DNA from: Opitutia bacterium
Lineage (GTDB): Bacteria; Verrucomicrobiota; Verrucomicrobiae; Opitutales; Opitutaceae
Reading direction: 5' to 3'
Assembly (NCBI GenBank): GCA_947442255.1
Contig: CANEVO010000026.1
Span: 1-38,807 of the forward strand
DNA length: 38,807 nt
Every line of letters begins with the position of its first letter. Positions within the stretch are counted from its first letter, which is position 1. The position numbers and the translations under genes are program-made. The notes under the pieces are model-generated. The model saw nothing but the letters and a program-made list of their open reading frames with translations. It had not been told where the DNA came from and did no database searches. Positions 7,279 to 16,306 of this stretch are shown here, piece after piece.

Positions 7279-9282
7279 ATGGATTTCGCCCTCGACTCCT
7301 CGTCCGCACCGCACGGCTTTCCGCCGATCGACTTCCGTGCGCAGCTGAACGACGAGCAGTTTCATGCCGTGACCGCCGAACCTGGGCCGCTGCTGGTCCT
7401 CGCCGGCGCCGGCTCGGGCAAAACCCGCACGCTCACCTACCGCGTGGCGTACCTTCTTTCGCAAGGGGTGCGGCCCGGCGAGATTCTCCTGCTCACGTTC
7501 ACCAACAAGGCCGCGAAGGAAATGCTCCATCGCGTGCACGATCTCACCGGGGTCGAGCCGGCACGCTTCTGGGGCGGCACCTTTCACAGCATTGGGCACC
7601 GCGCCCTGCGCACCCACGGCGATGCCATCGGCCTGCCCCGGGCCTTCACCATCCTGGATGCCGAGGAATCCGAGGGCATCCTGCGCGACGCCGTTGAGGC
7701 CGCTGACAAGGGGTTCTTCAAGGACAAGACCCACCCGCGCCCGGGACCGCTCCACTCGATCCTTTCGATGGCGCGCAACACCCAGCTGCCCCTCCCCGAG
7801 GTCGTCAGCCGCTTCTTTCCGCAACACGACGCCGTCGCCGACCGCCTGCCGCTCTTCGCGAAGAAATACGCCGAGCGGAAACGCGAGGCCAGCACGCTCG
7901 ACTACGACGATCTGCTCGAGCACTGGCTCAACCTGCTCAAGCAATCGCCCGCCACCGCCGAGTATTTTTCCCACCGCTTCCGGCACGTCCTCGTCGACGA
8001 ATACCAGGATACCAACACGATCCAGTCGCAGATCGTCGACCTGATCGGCTCCCACCACCGCGTCATGGCCGTGGGCGACGACGCGCAGTGCATCTACACC
8101 TGGCGCGGGGCGAACGTCGAAAACATCCTCACGTTTCCCGACCGCCACCCGGGCACGGTCATCCATCGGATCGAGACCAACTACCGCTCGACCCCGCAGA
8201 TCCTCGCGCTCGCCAACGGCGTGCTGCTCGCCCAGCCCAAGGGCCGCGCTTTCGAGAAGGAGCTGCGCCCGCACCGGGCCAATTCCGAGAAACCTTATTT
8301 TGTCCAGTCGATGGACGGCCGCGAACAGGCCCAGTTCATCGTCCAGCGGGTGCGTGGGTTGCTGGACGAGGGCTGCTCGCTCTCGGACATTGCAATCCTC
8401 TACCGCGCGCATTTCCAGGCGCTCGACATCCAGCTCGAATTGTCGCGGCTCCAGATTCCCTATCAGATCACGAGCGGCGTCCGGTTTTTCGAGCAGGCGC
8501 ACATCCGCGACCTCGTGGCGCTGTTGCGCTTCGTGTACAACCCGTCCGACACCGCGGCGTGGAACCGCATCGCCGTGCTGCTCCCGAAGGTCGGCGACAA
8601 GAACGCGCAAAAACTCCACGCCGCCGCCCTGGAGCACGCCAAGCTGCTGCAGCTGGACTTCATCGACGCGCTCGACACCGACGACGTGAAGTCGAAGGTA
8701 CCGAAGGATGCGAAGGAGGAATGGCCCAAATTCACCGCCTCCCTCAAGCAGGTCGCCGACGTGATGCGCACGCTGAAGCCGCACAACGCCGTCGAGATCG
8801 CGATCGACGGCTGGTATGGGGACTACCTGAAGGGCGCGTTCGCCAACTACGTCTCACGCCTCGACGACCTGAAATCGATGATCGGTTTCGCGAGCCGCTA
8901 CGAGGACATGCACCAGCTCCTCGTCGAGGTGATGCTGCTCAACAGCGAGACGAGCGACCGCTCCGCCGACCCCAATGCCGACGCGCTCCGCCTCACGACG
9001 GTGCACCAGGCCAAGGGCCTCGAATACGCGGCCGTGTTCCTGATCGGCCTCGCCGACGGCAGTTTTCCGCTCCGCCGCGCGATCGAGGCCGGCGATGTCG
9101 AGGAGGAGCGCCGCCTGTTCTACGTCGCCGTCACCCGCGCCCGGGACGAACTCTACCTCTGCTTTCCGAAGGTCAACACCAAGGGCGGCCCCGCGATGCT
9201 GCAAAGCCCGAGCCGCTTCCTGCAGGAACTCTCCCCCGACCTCTACCAGCCGCTGAAAATCAAGCGGAGTTACGGGTGGTGA
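7279..9282 (+). CDS. UvrD/Rep/PcrA-type superfamily 1A DNA helicase
   Basis: An ATP-driven 3'-5' helicase, probably acting in repair or replication restart. All SF1A motifs are visible in the 667 residues: Q-motif 'LNDEQFHAV' (about 23), Walker A 'AGAGSGKT' (42-49), Ia 'TFTNKAAKEM', II 'VLVDEYQDTN' (about 237-246), III 'GDDAQCIYTWRGA', IV 'NYRSTPQI', V 'TVHQAKGLEY', VI 'EERRLFYVAVTRAR'. Motif III is a little unusual, since the family norm is GDDDQSIYGWRGA, but the ATP-contacting Gln and the WRGA are kept. The protein is about 60-80 residues shorter than typical PcrA/UvrD and lacks their long C-terminal tail. A strong terminator follows. Whether it is the main UvrD or a paralogue cannot be told from here. 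Confidence 0.9.
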   Translation: MDFALDSSSAPHGFPPIDFRAQLNDEQFHAVTAEPGPLLVLAGAGSGKTRTLTYRVAYLLSQGVRPGEILLLTFTNKAAKEMLHRVHDLTGVEPARFWGGTFHSIGHRALRTHGDAIGLPRAFTILDAEESEGILRDAVEAADKGFFKDKTHPRPGPLHSILSMARNTQLPLPEVVSRFFPQHDAVADRLPLFAKKYAERKREASTLDYDDLLEHWLNLLKQSPATAEYFSHRFRHVLVDEYQDTNTIQSQIVDLIGSHHRVMAVGDDAQCIYTWRGANVENILTFPDRHPGTVIHRIETNYRSTPQILALANGVLLAQPKGRAFEKELRPHRANSEKPYFVQSMDGREQAQFIVQRVRGLLDEGCSLSDIAILYRAHFQALDIQLELSRLQIPYQITSGVRFFEQAHIRDLVALLRFVYNPSDTAAWNRIAVLLPKVGDKNAQKLHAAALEHAKLLQLDFIDALDTDDVKSKVPKDAKEEWPKFTASLKQVADVMRTLKPHNAVEIAIDGWYGDYLKGAFANYVSRLDDLKSMIGFASRYEDMHQLLVEVMLLNSETSDRSADPNADALRLTTVHQAKGLEYAAVFLIGLADGSFPLRRAIEAGDVEEERRLFYVAVTRARDELYLCFPKVNTKGGPAMLQSPSRFLQELSPDLYQPLKIKRSYGW

Positions 9283-9299
9283 GCATCGCCGTCGTGCCT

Positions 9300-9348
9300 C
9301 AGCCGGGGAGCAAACACCGCGACTAACTCGGGCCCGGCTGCGTTTTTT
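9300..9348 (+). terminator. Intrinsic terminator after the helicase gene
   Basis: CAGCCGGG (9300-9307) pairs perfectly with CCCGGCTG (9333-9340) over a 25-nt loop, followed by CG and six T (9343-9348). It is 18 bp after the helicase stop, so it separates the helicase from the serine hydrolase gene. Confidence 0.6.
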
Positions 9349-9423
9349 AGTATTGGGCGACCGCACGGGCTGCCTCAGTAGTTCCTTTGGCCCTTCCCTA
9401 AAAGTCCGCCGCGGCCCCACTCC

Positions 9424-10773
9424 ATGAAAACTCCGTTACCGATCCGAACGTCATGTGCCTGTCTGTTGCTGCTCGTCGTTGTCCTGCTACGGCCCGCCGT
9501 GAGCGCGGCCATTCCCGCGCCCCCGCCCGAGGTCGCTGAGGCGGTCAGGCAGTGGCTCGCCGATCCGACCACAAAGGCGCCGGGCATCGCGGTGGCGGCA
9601 GTCGACGCCTCGGGTCTCCTCTGGAGCGGCGCATTCGGCCTGGCCGACGTCGCGCAAAAGCGCCCGGCTACCACCGCGACGCGCTGGCAGATGGCGTCGA
9701 TCACCAAGGTCTACACGACGCTGATGCTCGCGCAGCTGGCGCATGAGGGCCGGATCGATCTCGACGCGCCACTCACCCGCTACCTCCCGGAATTTCAACC
9801 CCGCTTCCCGGAGCCGGGCGCACCGCCGCTCACGCTGCGCCGCCTCGCCAGCCACACCTCCGGCTTCACCAACGGCTGGGGCCAGTCCAATCACTCCTAC
9901 TCGCTCGAACAATTGCTCGCATGGACGCGCGCGGCCGGCCTGACGGCGCAGCCAGGATTGCAGCACCAGTATTCGAACACCGGATTCTCGCTGGTGGGCG
10001 CGGCGATGGAACGCGCGACCGGCCGAACGTATGCCGATCTGTTGCGCGACCGCGTCCTGCGTCCGCTGCACCTCGACGCCAGCGGCCTCACCACGCTGCC
10101 ACCCCATCCCGACCTCGCGACATCCTATTGGATGCAGGAAGGAAAACTCGTGCCGCGGCCCGCATCCCCGCTCTTCGACGCCCAGACCCCGGCGTCCAGC
10201 CTGGTTGCCACGGTCGAGGACATCGGGCGGTTCGCGCAGGCCCATCTGGCGGAAGGCCCCGCCGCTCCCATTCCGGACGCGGTGAAGGATCTGCTCTTCA
10301 CCGCCGCCGTGCCCGCGGGCGAAGCCACCGCCATCGGTCTCGGCTGGCATTACACGTGGCGCGAAAACCTGCCCTACTGGTATCACATCGGGGCGTGGAA
10401 TTATTTTTATTCGCGCATCGTCGTTCGCCCGGACGTCGGCGTCGGCCTGGTCTTGTCCACCAACGGCCCTTGGACGCGCGACTTGATTGCCCCGCTACTC
10501 CGGATTCTCGCCGCGCAAGCCGACACCCGCCGGCTCGATGCGCTCACGGGCGATTATGTGGATCCGGCGGGCAAGGTCTTCACCGTCCGCCGGCCACCTG
10601 GACCGGAGTTGATGCTCGAGTTGGCGGGGGTCGGCCGCCTGCTGCCCCTCAGCCGGCACACGTTTCGGGTTCACACCGGTGTGGGTAATTCCGGCAACTG
10701 GATTCGATTCGTCACCGAAAACGGAAAAAAGGTGATGCTGTGGGACACCCGCCAGCTTGTCCGCCGCGAGTGA
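9424..10773 (+). CDS. Exported serine hydrolase, class C beta-lactamase / penicillin-binding-protein fold
   Basis: A 449-residue protein with an N-terminal signal peptide (hydrophobic run 13-28, SAA-type cleavage near 29). The three active-site elements of the beta-lactamase/transpeptidase-like fold are present: S92-I-T-K95 (SxxK), Y184-S-N186 (YxN) and H322-I-G324 (HxG, in place of KTG). '[12 protein letters not shown]' and '[17 protein letters not shown]' are typical of the Pfam Beta-lactamase family of esterases and peptidases. The HxG form of the third box favours an esterase, D-aminopeptidase or amidase activity over a true beta-lactamase. That is family inference and the substrate is unknown. 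The roughly 100 residues after the hydrolase core form a small extra beta domain. It stands alone after a terminator. Confidence 0.85.
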   Translation: MKTPLPIRTSCACLLLLVVVLLRPAVSAAIPAPPPEVAEAVRQWLADPTTKAPGIAVAAVDASGLLWSGAFGLADVAQKRPATTATRWQMASITKVYTTLMLAQLAHEGRIDLDAPLTRYLPEFQPRFPEPGAPPLTLRRLASHTSGFTNGWGQSNHSYSLEQLLAWTRAAGLTAQPGLQHQYSNTGFSLVGAAMERATGRTYADLLRDRVLRPLHLDASGLTTLPPHPDLATSYWMQEGKLVPRPASPLFDAQTPASSLVATVEDIGRFAQAHLAEGPAAPIPDAVKDLLFTAAVPAGEATAIGLGWHYTWRENLPYWYHIGAWNYFYSRIVVRPDVGVGLVLSTNGPWTRDLIAPLLRILAAQADTRRLDALTGDYVDPAGKVFTVRRPPGPELMLELAGVGRLLPLSRHTFRVHTGVGNSGNWIRFVTENGKKVMLWDTRQLVRRE

Positions 10774-10885
10774 CGGACGGCCCCCGTTCATCCCCGCCGC
10801 GACCGACCGGTTCCTTTCGATCCGGTTACATCTCCGGAGTTGCACTCCGCAAACTCCGCGGCTCTGTGTTTTGTCCACGCTCCTC

Positions 10886-11833
10886 ATGTCCACCCCCACC
10901 GTCGAAAACGTCGTCATCATCGGCACTGGCTGCGCCGGCCTCACCGCCGCGATCTACACGGGACGCGCCAATCTGAACCCGTTGGTGCTCGAAGGTCCGC
11001 TGCCCGGTGGCCAACTCACCACGACCAGCGAGGTGGAAAACTTCCCCGGCTTCCCGCATGGCGTCGACGGCTTCCAGCTGACCCAGCACATGCGCGAGCA
11101 GGCCACGCGCTTCGGCACGCGCTTTGAGCAGGCGCTCGTCGAGCGCGTCGACTTCACGTCGATGCCCCGCCAACTTTTCTGCGGTGACCGCGTGATCCTC
11201 GCGAAGGCCGTCATCATCGCCACCGGCGCCTCGCCGCGCATGACTGGCATCCCCGGCGAAAAGGAACTTTACGGTGGCAAGGGCGTGACCACGTGCGCGA
11301 CCTGCGACGGTGCGTTTTACCGCAAGATGGAGGTCGCCGTCCTTGGCGGCGGTGACAGCGCCGCGGAAGAAGCCCTGTTTCTCACCCGCTTCGCCAGCAA
11401 GGTTTACCTCGTCCACCGCCGCGATACCCTCCGGGCCTCGAAGATCATGGCCGATCGCGCCACCCGGCACGAAAAGATCCAAATGGTCTGGGACACCGTG
11501 CCCGTCGAGGTGCTCGGCGTGAAGGAGGGAGCCGTCAGCGGCCTGAAGGTGAAGCACGTTAAAACCGGCGCCGAGTCCGTGCTGCCCGTGAAGGGGATTT
11601 TCGTCGCCATCGGCCATGTGCCCAACACCGGCCCGTTTGCCCCGCCGCTCGACGTCGACGAGGGCGGTTACTTCAAGCCCGCCACCGGCTCGCAGGTGCA
11701 GACCAACCTGCCTGGCGTCTACGTCGCGGGCGACTGCTCGGATCACGTCTATCGCCAGGCGATCACCGCCGCCGGCATGGGCTGCGCGGCCGCCATCGAA
11801 GCCGAGCGCTGGCTTGCCGAACACGAAGGCTGA
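10886..11833 (+). CDS. trxB: Thioredoxin reductase
   Basis: A flavoenzyme that passes electrons from NADPH to thioredoxin. The 315 residues show the FAD-binding '[18 protein letters not shown]' (usually GSGPAG; here T and C replace S and P), '[17 protein letters not shown]', the redox pair C137-A-T-C140 in '[10 protein letters not shown]', the NADPH-binding '[14 protein letters not shown]' with 'HRRDTLRAS', and the C-terminal '[24 protein letters not shown]'. The ATG at 10886 is chosen over an upstream start (10757), which would add 43 non-homologous residues. It lies just ahead of the Fur-like regulator and suf genes, but a hairpin and about 200 bp separate them. The link is thematic (redox), not proven. 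Confidence 0.95.
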   Translation: MSTPTVENVVIIGTGCAGLTAAIYTGRANLNPLVLEGPLPGGQLTTTSEVENFPGFPHGVDGFQLTQHMREQATRFGTRFEQALVERVDFTSMPRQLFCGDRVILAKAVIIATGASPRMTGIPGEKELYGGKGVTTCATCDGAFYRKMEVAVLGGGDSAAEEALFLTRFASKVYLVHRRDTLRASKIMADRATRHEKIQMVWDTVPVEVLGVKEGAVSGLKVKHVKTGAESVLPVKGIFVAIGHVPNTGPFAPPLDVDEGGYFKPATGSQVQTNLPGVYVAGDCSDHVYRQAITAAGMGCAAAIEAERWLAEHEG

Positions 11834-11849
11834 CGCGCCAACCCGCGAG

Positions 11850-11866
11850 CGGGCTCGTTGAGCCCG
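11850..11866 (+). terminator. Hairpin after trxB
   Basis: CGGGCTC and GAGCCCG pair perfectly over the loop GTT, starting 17 bp after the trxB stop. No T-run follows on this strand, so it may be a weak or factor-assisted terminator or an mRNA 3'-end stabiliser. Confidence 0.4.
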
Positions 11867-11895
11867 GAGCAACGCAATAGCGCGGTTCGCATCGG

Positions 11896-11915
11896 AAAAA
11901 AGGGGCTCGTGCCCC
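11896..11915 (-). terminator. Intrinsic terminator-like hairpin read on the minus strand
   Basis: On the minus strand GGGGC and GCCCC pair over ACGA and are followed directly by six T (the A-run 11896-11901 on the plus strand). This is the textbook form, yet no minus-strand protein gene lies upstream of it. It could end a short RNA started in the regulator's control region. On the plus strand the same sequence can form GGCTCG/CGAGCC but has no T-run. Confidence 0.4.
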
Positions 11916-11973
11916 GAGCCAACTGATTGCGCTGTCGGCCTGAGCCTTATCGCCCGAGAGGCTATTTGGAATA
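11896..11973 (-). ncRNA. Hypothetical short RNA divergent from the Fur-like gene
   Basis: This is inference from three elements in line on the minus strand: a -35-like TTGGAA (12009-12004), an 18-bp spacer, a -10-like AATAAT (11985-11980), and a hairpin with a T-run about 65-75 nt further on (11896-11915). No open reading frame of note is inside. The start near 11973 is a guess from spacing. No family of RNA is recognised. Confidence 0.2.
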
Positions 11974-11980
11974 GTTCTAA
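11966..11980. promoter_or_regulatory. Fur/PerR-type operator, left box
   Basis: The 15-mer TTGGAATAGTTCTAA matches the degenerate dyad TTRGAAnnnTTCYAA and differs at only two of 14 informative positions from a PerR-like 7-1-7 box (TTAGAATnATTCTAA, quoted from memory). It is also the inverted copy (14 of 15 bases) of the right box at 11995-12009. Its place, 54-68 bp before the regulator's ATG, suggests autoregulation. Which family member binds is inference. Confidence 0.6.
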
Positions 11981-11994
11981 TTATTAGTTGCGCC

Positions 11995-12009
11995 TTAGAA
12001 CCATTCCAA
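11995..12009. promoter_or_regulatory. Fur/PerR-type operator, right box
   Basis: The 15-mer TTAGAACCATTCCAA is a dyad of the same TTRGAAnnnTTCYAA form and the inverted copy of the left box. The box centres are 29 bp apart, so they lie near the same helix face only if the DNA is bent or slightly overwound. Between them a third short palindrome, CTAATTATTAG (11977-11987), marks the AT-rich centre. Confidence 0.6.
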
Positions 12010-12013
12010 TTTG

Positions 12014-12028
12014 TTGAGGCTCCCTCAA
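12014..12028 (+). promoter_or_regulatory. Dyad over the ribosome-binding region of the Fur-like gene
   Basis: TTGAGG and CCTCAA form a perfect inverted repeat over CTC, ending five bases before the ATG. The left arm contains the only Shine-Dalgarno-like element (TGAGG), though about 14 bases from the ATG. A small hairpin here could limit translation, or the site could be a further protein-binding dyad. Both are guesses. Confidence 0.35.
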
Positions 12029-12033
12029 AACGC

Positions 12034-12462
12034 ATGTCCACAACTTTAAACTCCGACGCCCTTTCCCGGCGCTTGGCCGACAGCGGCCTCCGCTCCACCC
12101 CGCAGCGTGAAGTTGTTTACAACATCCTGCTCGACAAGCGCGACCATCCCACGGCAGACGAAGTCTTTGCGCGGGTGAAATCCGAGCTCCCCACCATCTC
12201 GCTCGCGACCGTTTACAACTGTTTGGAGACCCTCGTGCAGTGCGATCTGGTCCGGTCGGTCAACTTCGAGCGGGGTCCGACGCGTTATTGCCCCAACCTC
12301 CGCCCGCACGCCCATTTCCATGATGAGCAGACTGGCAAGACGCACGATATCGACCTGCCCGCCGAGCTCATCGAAAAGGTGAACTCCGTCCTGCCACAGG
12401 GCTACGACGCCAAGTCGGTCGAAATCATCTTCCGCGGCAAGGCCACCGAGTCCGCCCACTGA
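12034..12462 (+). CDS. Fur-family (PerR-like) transcriptional regulator
   Basis: A 142-residue DNA-binding metalloregulator. The winged-helix part has '[16 protein letters not shown]', '[30 protein letters not shown]', all typical of Fur/PerR. By alignment with Bacillus PerR from memory, the regulatory metal ligands would be H38, C86 (Asp in PerR), H92, H94 and D105. Both CxxC pairs of the structural zinc site are missing: the first reads HDEQ, and the C-terminus ends before the second. Some family members lacking this zinc are known. The gene lies 41 bp before sufC on the same strand, so it very likely heads the suf operon and controls it together with itself through the two boxes upstream. 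Peroxide, iron or Fe-S status could be the signal; the sequence does not decide. Confidence 0.85.
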   Translation: MSTTLNSDALSRRLADSGLRSTPQREVVYNILLDKRDHPTADEVFARVKSELPTISLATVYNCLETLVQCDLVRSVNFERGPTRYCPNLRPHAHFHDEQTGKTHDIDLPAELIEKVNSVLPQGYDAKSVEIIFRGKATESAH

Positions 12463-12503
12463 CCTGGTTTCGCGCCCCGCTCTACTCGCTACTTTTCCAG
12501 ACC

Positions 12504-13259
12504 ATGTCCTCGCTCGAAATCAAAAATCTCTCCGTCGCCATCGGCGAAAAGGAAATCGTCAAAGGCCTCTCGCTGCTCATCAAGAGCGGCGAAGTCCACG
12601 CTATCATGGGGCCGAACGGCACCGGCAAGTCGACGCTGTCCAAGGCAATCGCCGGCCATCCGGATTACACCATCACCGGCGGCGACGTGCTGCTCGACGG
12701 CGAATCCATTCTGGCCCGGCAGGCCGACGAACGCGCGCGCGCCGGCATCTTCCTCGCGTTTCAGTACCCGAGCGAGATCCCCGGCGTTTCGATCGCCAAC
12801 TTCCTTCGCGCCGCCCAGCAGGCCCGCCTGGCCGAGGGCGAAGAACTCGACGCCAGCGCCTACTACAAGAGGCTCTATGCAAAGATGGACATGCTGAAGA
12901 TCGACCGGAAATTCACCTCGCGCTCGGTGAACGAGGGCTTCTCCGGCGGCGAGAAGAAGCGCTGCGAGATCCTCCAGATGGCCATGCTAGAGCCCAAATT
13001 CGCCCTCATGGACGAGACCGACTCCGGCCTCGACATCGATGCGCTCCGCATCGTGGCCGACGGCGTCAACACCCTGCGCGGCCCGAACCTCGGCGTGTTG
13101 ATGATCACGCATTATCAACGCCTGCTGAACTACATCGTGCCCGACTACGTCCACGTCATGTGGGACGGACACATCGTGAAGAGCGGCGACAAATCGCTCG
13201 CGCTCGAACTCGAGGCCAAGGGCTACGACTGGGTCAAAAAAGAGCTCGTCGTCGCCTGA
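12504..13259 (+). CDS. sufC: Fe-S cluster assembly ATPase SufC
   Basis: The ABC-type ATPase of the SufBCD scaffold, which builds Fe-S clusters in the cytoplasm. The 251 residues show Walker A 'GPNGTGKST' (36-44; usually GPNGSGKST), '[14 protein letters not shown]' (Q-loop), 'SGGEKKR' signature, Walker B '[15 protein letters not shown]' and 'MITHYQRLL' (H-switch), all diagnostic for SufC over other ABC proteins. It follows the Fur-like gene by 41 bp and precedes sufB by 98 bp. Confidence 0.95.
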   Translation: MSSLEIKNLSVAIGEKEIVKGLSLLIKSGEVHAIMGPNGTGKSTLSKAIAGHPDYTITGGDVLLDGESILARQADERARAGIFLAFQYPSEIPGVSIANFLRAAQQARLAEGEELDASAYYKRLYAKMDMLKIDRKFTSRSVNEGFSGGEKKRCEILQMAMLEPKFALMDETDSGLDIDALRIVADGVNTLRGPNLGVLMITHYQRLLNYIVPDYVHVMWDGHIVKSGDKSLALELEAKGYDWVKKELVVA

Positions 13260-13357
13260 TCCAACCCCACGCGTCGCACCGTCCGAGGACCCGTCGCCCG
13301 ACCCAACCCGCCAACCTTCGCCTCCCGGCGCCCTCGCATTCTAAATCAATCACTCCC

Positions 13358-14803
13358 ATGGCCAACATCGATACGCTCGCCACCGACGCGGAAACGGTTT
13401 CCGAGAATCCCGTCGCCGGCATCGACCAGTCTTCCGGAAATTTCTCCTACAAAGTCGACTACGCCTTCGACGCCGGCACCGGCCTGAGCGAAGACACGGT
13501 CCGCTACATCAGCTCCGTGAAAAAGGAGGCGCCGTGGATCCTTGATTTCCGACTGAAGGCCTTGAAGACCTTCCTCGCCAAGCCCATGCCCACACACTGG
13601 GCGACCAAGGACCTTGAGGCCATCGATTTCTCCAAGATCCGCTACTACCTCTCGCAGGGCCAGAAGCCCAAGCGCACGTGGGACGAGGTTCCCGATGACA
13701 TCAAAAAGACCTTCGAGCGCCTCGGCATCCCCGAGCAGGAGCGCAAGTTTCTCGCCGGCGTCGAGGCCCAGTTCGATTCCGAGGCCGCCTACTCGAACAT
13801 CAAGGACATCGTCGCCAAGCAGGGCGTGATCTTCGTCAATTCGACCGAGGGCCTGCGCGAGCATCCGGAACTCTTCCGGAAATTCTTCGGCAAGGTCATC
13901 CCGACCGGCGACAACAAGTTCTCCGCGCTCAACAGCGCCGTGTTCTCCGGCGGTTCGTTCATCTACGTGCCGAAGGGCGTCAAGGTCGCGCAACCGCTCC
14001 AAGCCTACTTCCGCATCAACGCGGAAAATTTCGGCCAGTTCGAGCGCACGCTCATCATCGCCGACGAAGGCGCCGAGGTCGTTTACATGGAGGGTTGCAC
14101 CGCGCCGAAATTCTCCACCTCCACGCTGCACAGCGCCGTGGTCGAGCTGGTCGCGCTCAAGGGCGCCAAGATCCAGTACATCACCGTCCAGAACTGGTCC
14201 AACAACGTCTTCAACCTCGTCACAAAACGCGGCGTCGCGCACGAGGAGGCCGAGATCAAGTGGATCGACTGCAACATCGGCAGCCGGCTCACGATGAAAT
14301 ATCCGGGCGTCGTGCTGAAGGGCCGCAAGGCCCGCGGCGAGGTCATCTCCATCGCCCTCGCCAACGACGGCCAGCACCAGGACACCGGCGCGAAGATGAT
14401 CCACGCCGCCGACGAAACCACGTCCAACATCGTCGCCAAATCCATCTCGGTCGGCCAGGGCCGCAGCACGTACCGCGGCGTGGTCCACATCCCGAAGCAT
14501 CTCAAGGGCTGCAAGAACAACACCGAGTGCGACGCGCTGCTGATCAACACCAACAGCCGCACCGACACGTATCCGGCCATCACCGTCCGCGGCGACCGCA
14601 ACTACGTGCAGCACGAGGCCAGTGTCTCGAAGGTGAACGAAGAAATGATCTTCTACATGCAGCAGCGCGGTCTCACCGAAGGCCAGGCCATGAGTCTCGC
14701 CGTAAACGGCTTTATCAACGATCTCGCCCGGCAATTCCCGATGGAGTACTCCGTCGAACTCAAGCGCCTGATCGACCTCGAAATGGAAGGCAGCGTCGGC
14801 TGA
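13358..14803 (+). CDS. sufB: Fe-S cluster assembly scaffold SufB
   Basis: The cluster-building subunit of SufBCD (481 residues). Recognisable runs are '[19 protein letters not shown]', '[22 protein letters not shown]', '[22 protein letters not shown]' with the conserved cysteine of EGCTAP, '[14 protein letters not shown]', '[15 protein letters not shown]', '[10 protein letters not shown]' and the C-terminal '[31 protein letters not shown]' (split by eye). The ATG at 13358 is used; the frame stays open upstream into sufC in another register and those residues match nothing. Length is normal for SufB. Confidence 0.95.
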   Translation: MANIDTLATDAETVSENPVAGIDQSSGNFSYKVDYAFDAGTGLSEDTVRYISSVKKEAPWILDFRLKALKTFLAKPMPTHWATKDLEAIDFSKIRYYLSQGQKPKRTWDEVPDDIKKTFERLGIPEQERKFLAGVEAQFDSEAAYSNIKDIVAKQGVIFVNSTEGLREHPELFRKFFGKVIPTGDNKFSALNSAVFSGGSFIYVPKGVKVAQPLQAYFRINAENFGQFERTLIIADEGAEVVYMEGCTAPKFSTSTLHSAVVELVALKGAKIQYITVQNWSNNVFNLVTKRGVAHEEAEIKWIDCNIGSRLTMKYPGVVLKGRKARGEVISIALANDGQHQDTGAKMIHAADETTSNIVAKSISVGQGRSTYRGVVHIPKHLKGCKNNTECDALLINTNSRTDTYPAITVRGDRNYVQHEASVSKVNEEMIFYMQQRGLTEGQAMSLAVNGFINDLARQFPMEYSVELKRLIDLEMEGSVG

Positions 14804-14828
14804 CGCCGACGATTGATCAGGGCCCAAG

Positions 14829-14847
14829 GACTAATGACCCATTAGTC
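14829..14847. repeat. Inverted repeat in the sufB-sufD spacer
   Basis: GACTAATG and CATTAGTC pair perfectly over ACC. Further copies of the same heptamer idea (CATTAGA, CATTAGT, CATTGGT) crowd 14874-14899 just before the sufD start. The 98-bp spacer is non-coding; the hairpin could set relative sufB/sufD levels, or it may be repeat-derived filler. Confidence 0.6.
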
Positions 14848-14901
14848 GCCGGCGCCGCGGTCGCTCCCTCCGTCATTAGACATTAGTCATTGGTCATTCC
14901 C

Positions 14902-16221
14902 ATGTCCGTCTCGTCCACCCTTTCCACCTCGGCCGTAATCGGCGCCTTCACCGCCGACGCCTTCGCCGCACACCTCGCCAGCCTCCCGCCGCTCCCGTCG
15001 TGGTGGCTCGACCGCAAGCGCGCCGCCTACGACCGCTTTGCCGCGCTGCCCATGCCCGCGCGCACCGACGAATCGTGGCGCTTCAGCAACCTCGGCGGCC
15101 TCACGCTCGACGGTTTCTCCCTGCCCGCCGCCGCCCCGTCGGTGCCGCACGCGCCCATCGGCATCAAGAAGGCCGCCAAGCTCGTCTTCGCCAACGGCCG
15201 CCTCTTCTCCCGCGAAGTGCTCGCGGCCGATCTCGCCGCCCGCGGCGTGATCGTCGACACGCTGCAAAGCGCCCTCGTCAAACACGAGGCGCTCGTCCGC
15301 GAGCACCTGCTGGCGCAGCCGCCCAAGCTCGGCTCCGCGAAATTCTCCGCGCTCCACGAAGCGTTCCTCACCGACGGCGCGTTCATCCATGTGCCGCGCG
15401 GCGTCGAGCTCGAGGCCCCCATCGGCGTTTTCTCCTACGCCCTCGGCGCCACTGCCGCCATCTTCCCGCACACGCTCGTCGTCGCGGGTGAAAACTCCCG
15501 GCTCACCGTCGTGGAATATTTCGGCTCCGCCCACGATGACGAGGCCCAGCTCGCCATCGGCGCCAACGACCTCTACGCGAGCCACGGCGCGCAGCTCACC
15601 TACATCGGCAAGCAGGACTGGAGCCACCGCGCCCTCTCCTTCCAGTCCAACTCCACCGTCGTCCGCCGCGACGCCCGCGTGCAGTCCCTCAACCTCCACC
15701 TCGGCGCCCGCCAGGCCCGCCACGAGTCGCTCTCGCAACTCCAGGCCCCCGGCGCGTTCTCCGAGATGCTCGCCCTGACCGTCGCCGAGACCGACCAGGA
15801 GTTCGACCAGCGCACGCTGCAGATTCACCAGGCGCCGAACACGAAGTCCGATCTGCTCTACAAGAACGCCCTCCGCGGCTCCGCGAAGACGATCTTCTCC
15901 GGCCTCATCGTCGTCGACCCCGACGCGCAGAAGACCGACGCCTACCAGAGCAACCGCAACCTCATGCTCTCCGAGGAAGCCGAGGCCAACTCCCTCCCCG
16001 GCCTCGAGATCCAGGCCAACGACGTCCGCTGCACCCACGGCGCCACCTCGTCGCGCATCGATCCCGAGCAGGAGTTTTACCTCCAGTCCCGCGGTATCGC
16101 CAAGGAGGCCGCCGACGAACTGCTCACCTTCGGCTTCTTCGAGGAAGTGCTCAACCGCCTCGCGGACGACGACCTCCACGCCGCCCTCCGCGACCTGATC
16201 AAAACGAAGTTCAAGAAGTAG
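14902..16221 (+). CDS. sufD: Fe-S cluster assembly protein SufD
   Basis: SufB paralogue and partner in the SufBCD complex (439 residues). The N-terminal half is the variable helical part ('[19 protein letters not shown]'). The core beta-helix shows '[20 protein letters not shown]', '[16 protein letters not shown]', '[24 protein letters not shown]', '[43 protein letters not shown]' (split by eye) and '[31 protein letters not shown]', the conserved C-terminal signature with its His and Cys. The ATG at 14902 is preferred over a TTG twelve bases upstream. Confidence 0.93.
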   Translation: MSVSSTLSTSAVIGAFTADAFAAHLASLPPLPSWWLDRKRAAYDRFAALPMPARTDESWRFSNLGGLTLDGFSLPAAAPSVPHAPIGIKKAAKLVFANGRLFSREVLAADLAARGVIVDTLQSALVKHEALVREHLLAQPPKLGSAKFSALHEAFLTDGAFIHVPRGVELEAPIGVFSYALGATAAIFPHTLVVAGENSRLTVVEYFGSAHDDEAQLAIGANDLYASHGAQLTYIGKQDWSHRALSFQSNSTVVRRDARVQSLNLHLGARQARHESLSQLQAPGAFSEMLALTVAETDQEFDQRTLQIHQAPNTKSDLLYKNALRGSAKTIFSGLIVVDPDAQKTDAYQSNRNLMLSEEAEANSLPGLEIQANDVRCTHGATSSRIDPEQEFYLQSRGIAKEAADELLTFGFFEEVLNRLADDDLHAALRDLIKTKFKK

Positions 16222-16306
16222 CGGTCTCGGCGATCCCCCCGCCACCAACCGGACGGAACCCACTTTAACCCCTGCACCACCGCCAGCCCCCGTTATTTCT
16301 CGCCTC

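Noticed and set aside
6859..8784. 641-residue open frame antisense to the helicase gene
   Set aside because: It overlaps a helicase with all conserved motifs and crosses the signal-peptide end of the DUF4139 gene; it has no family features.
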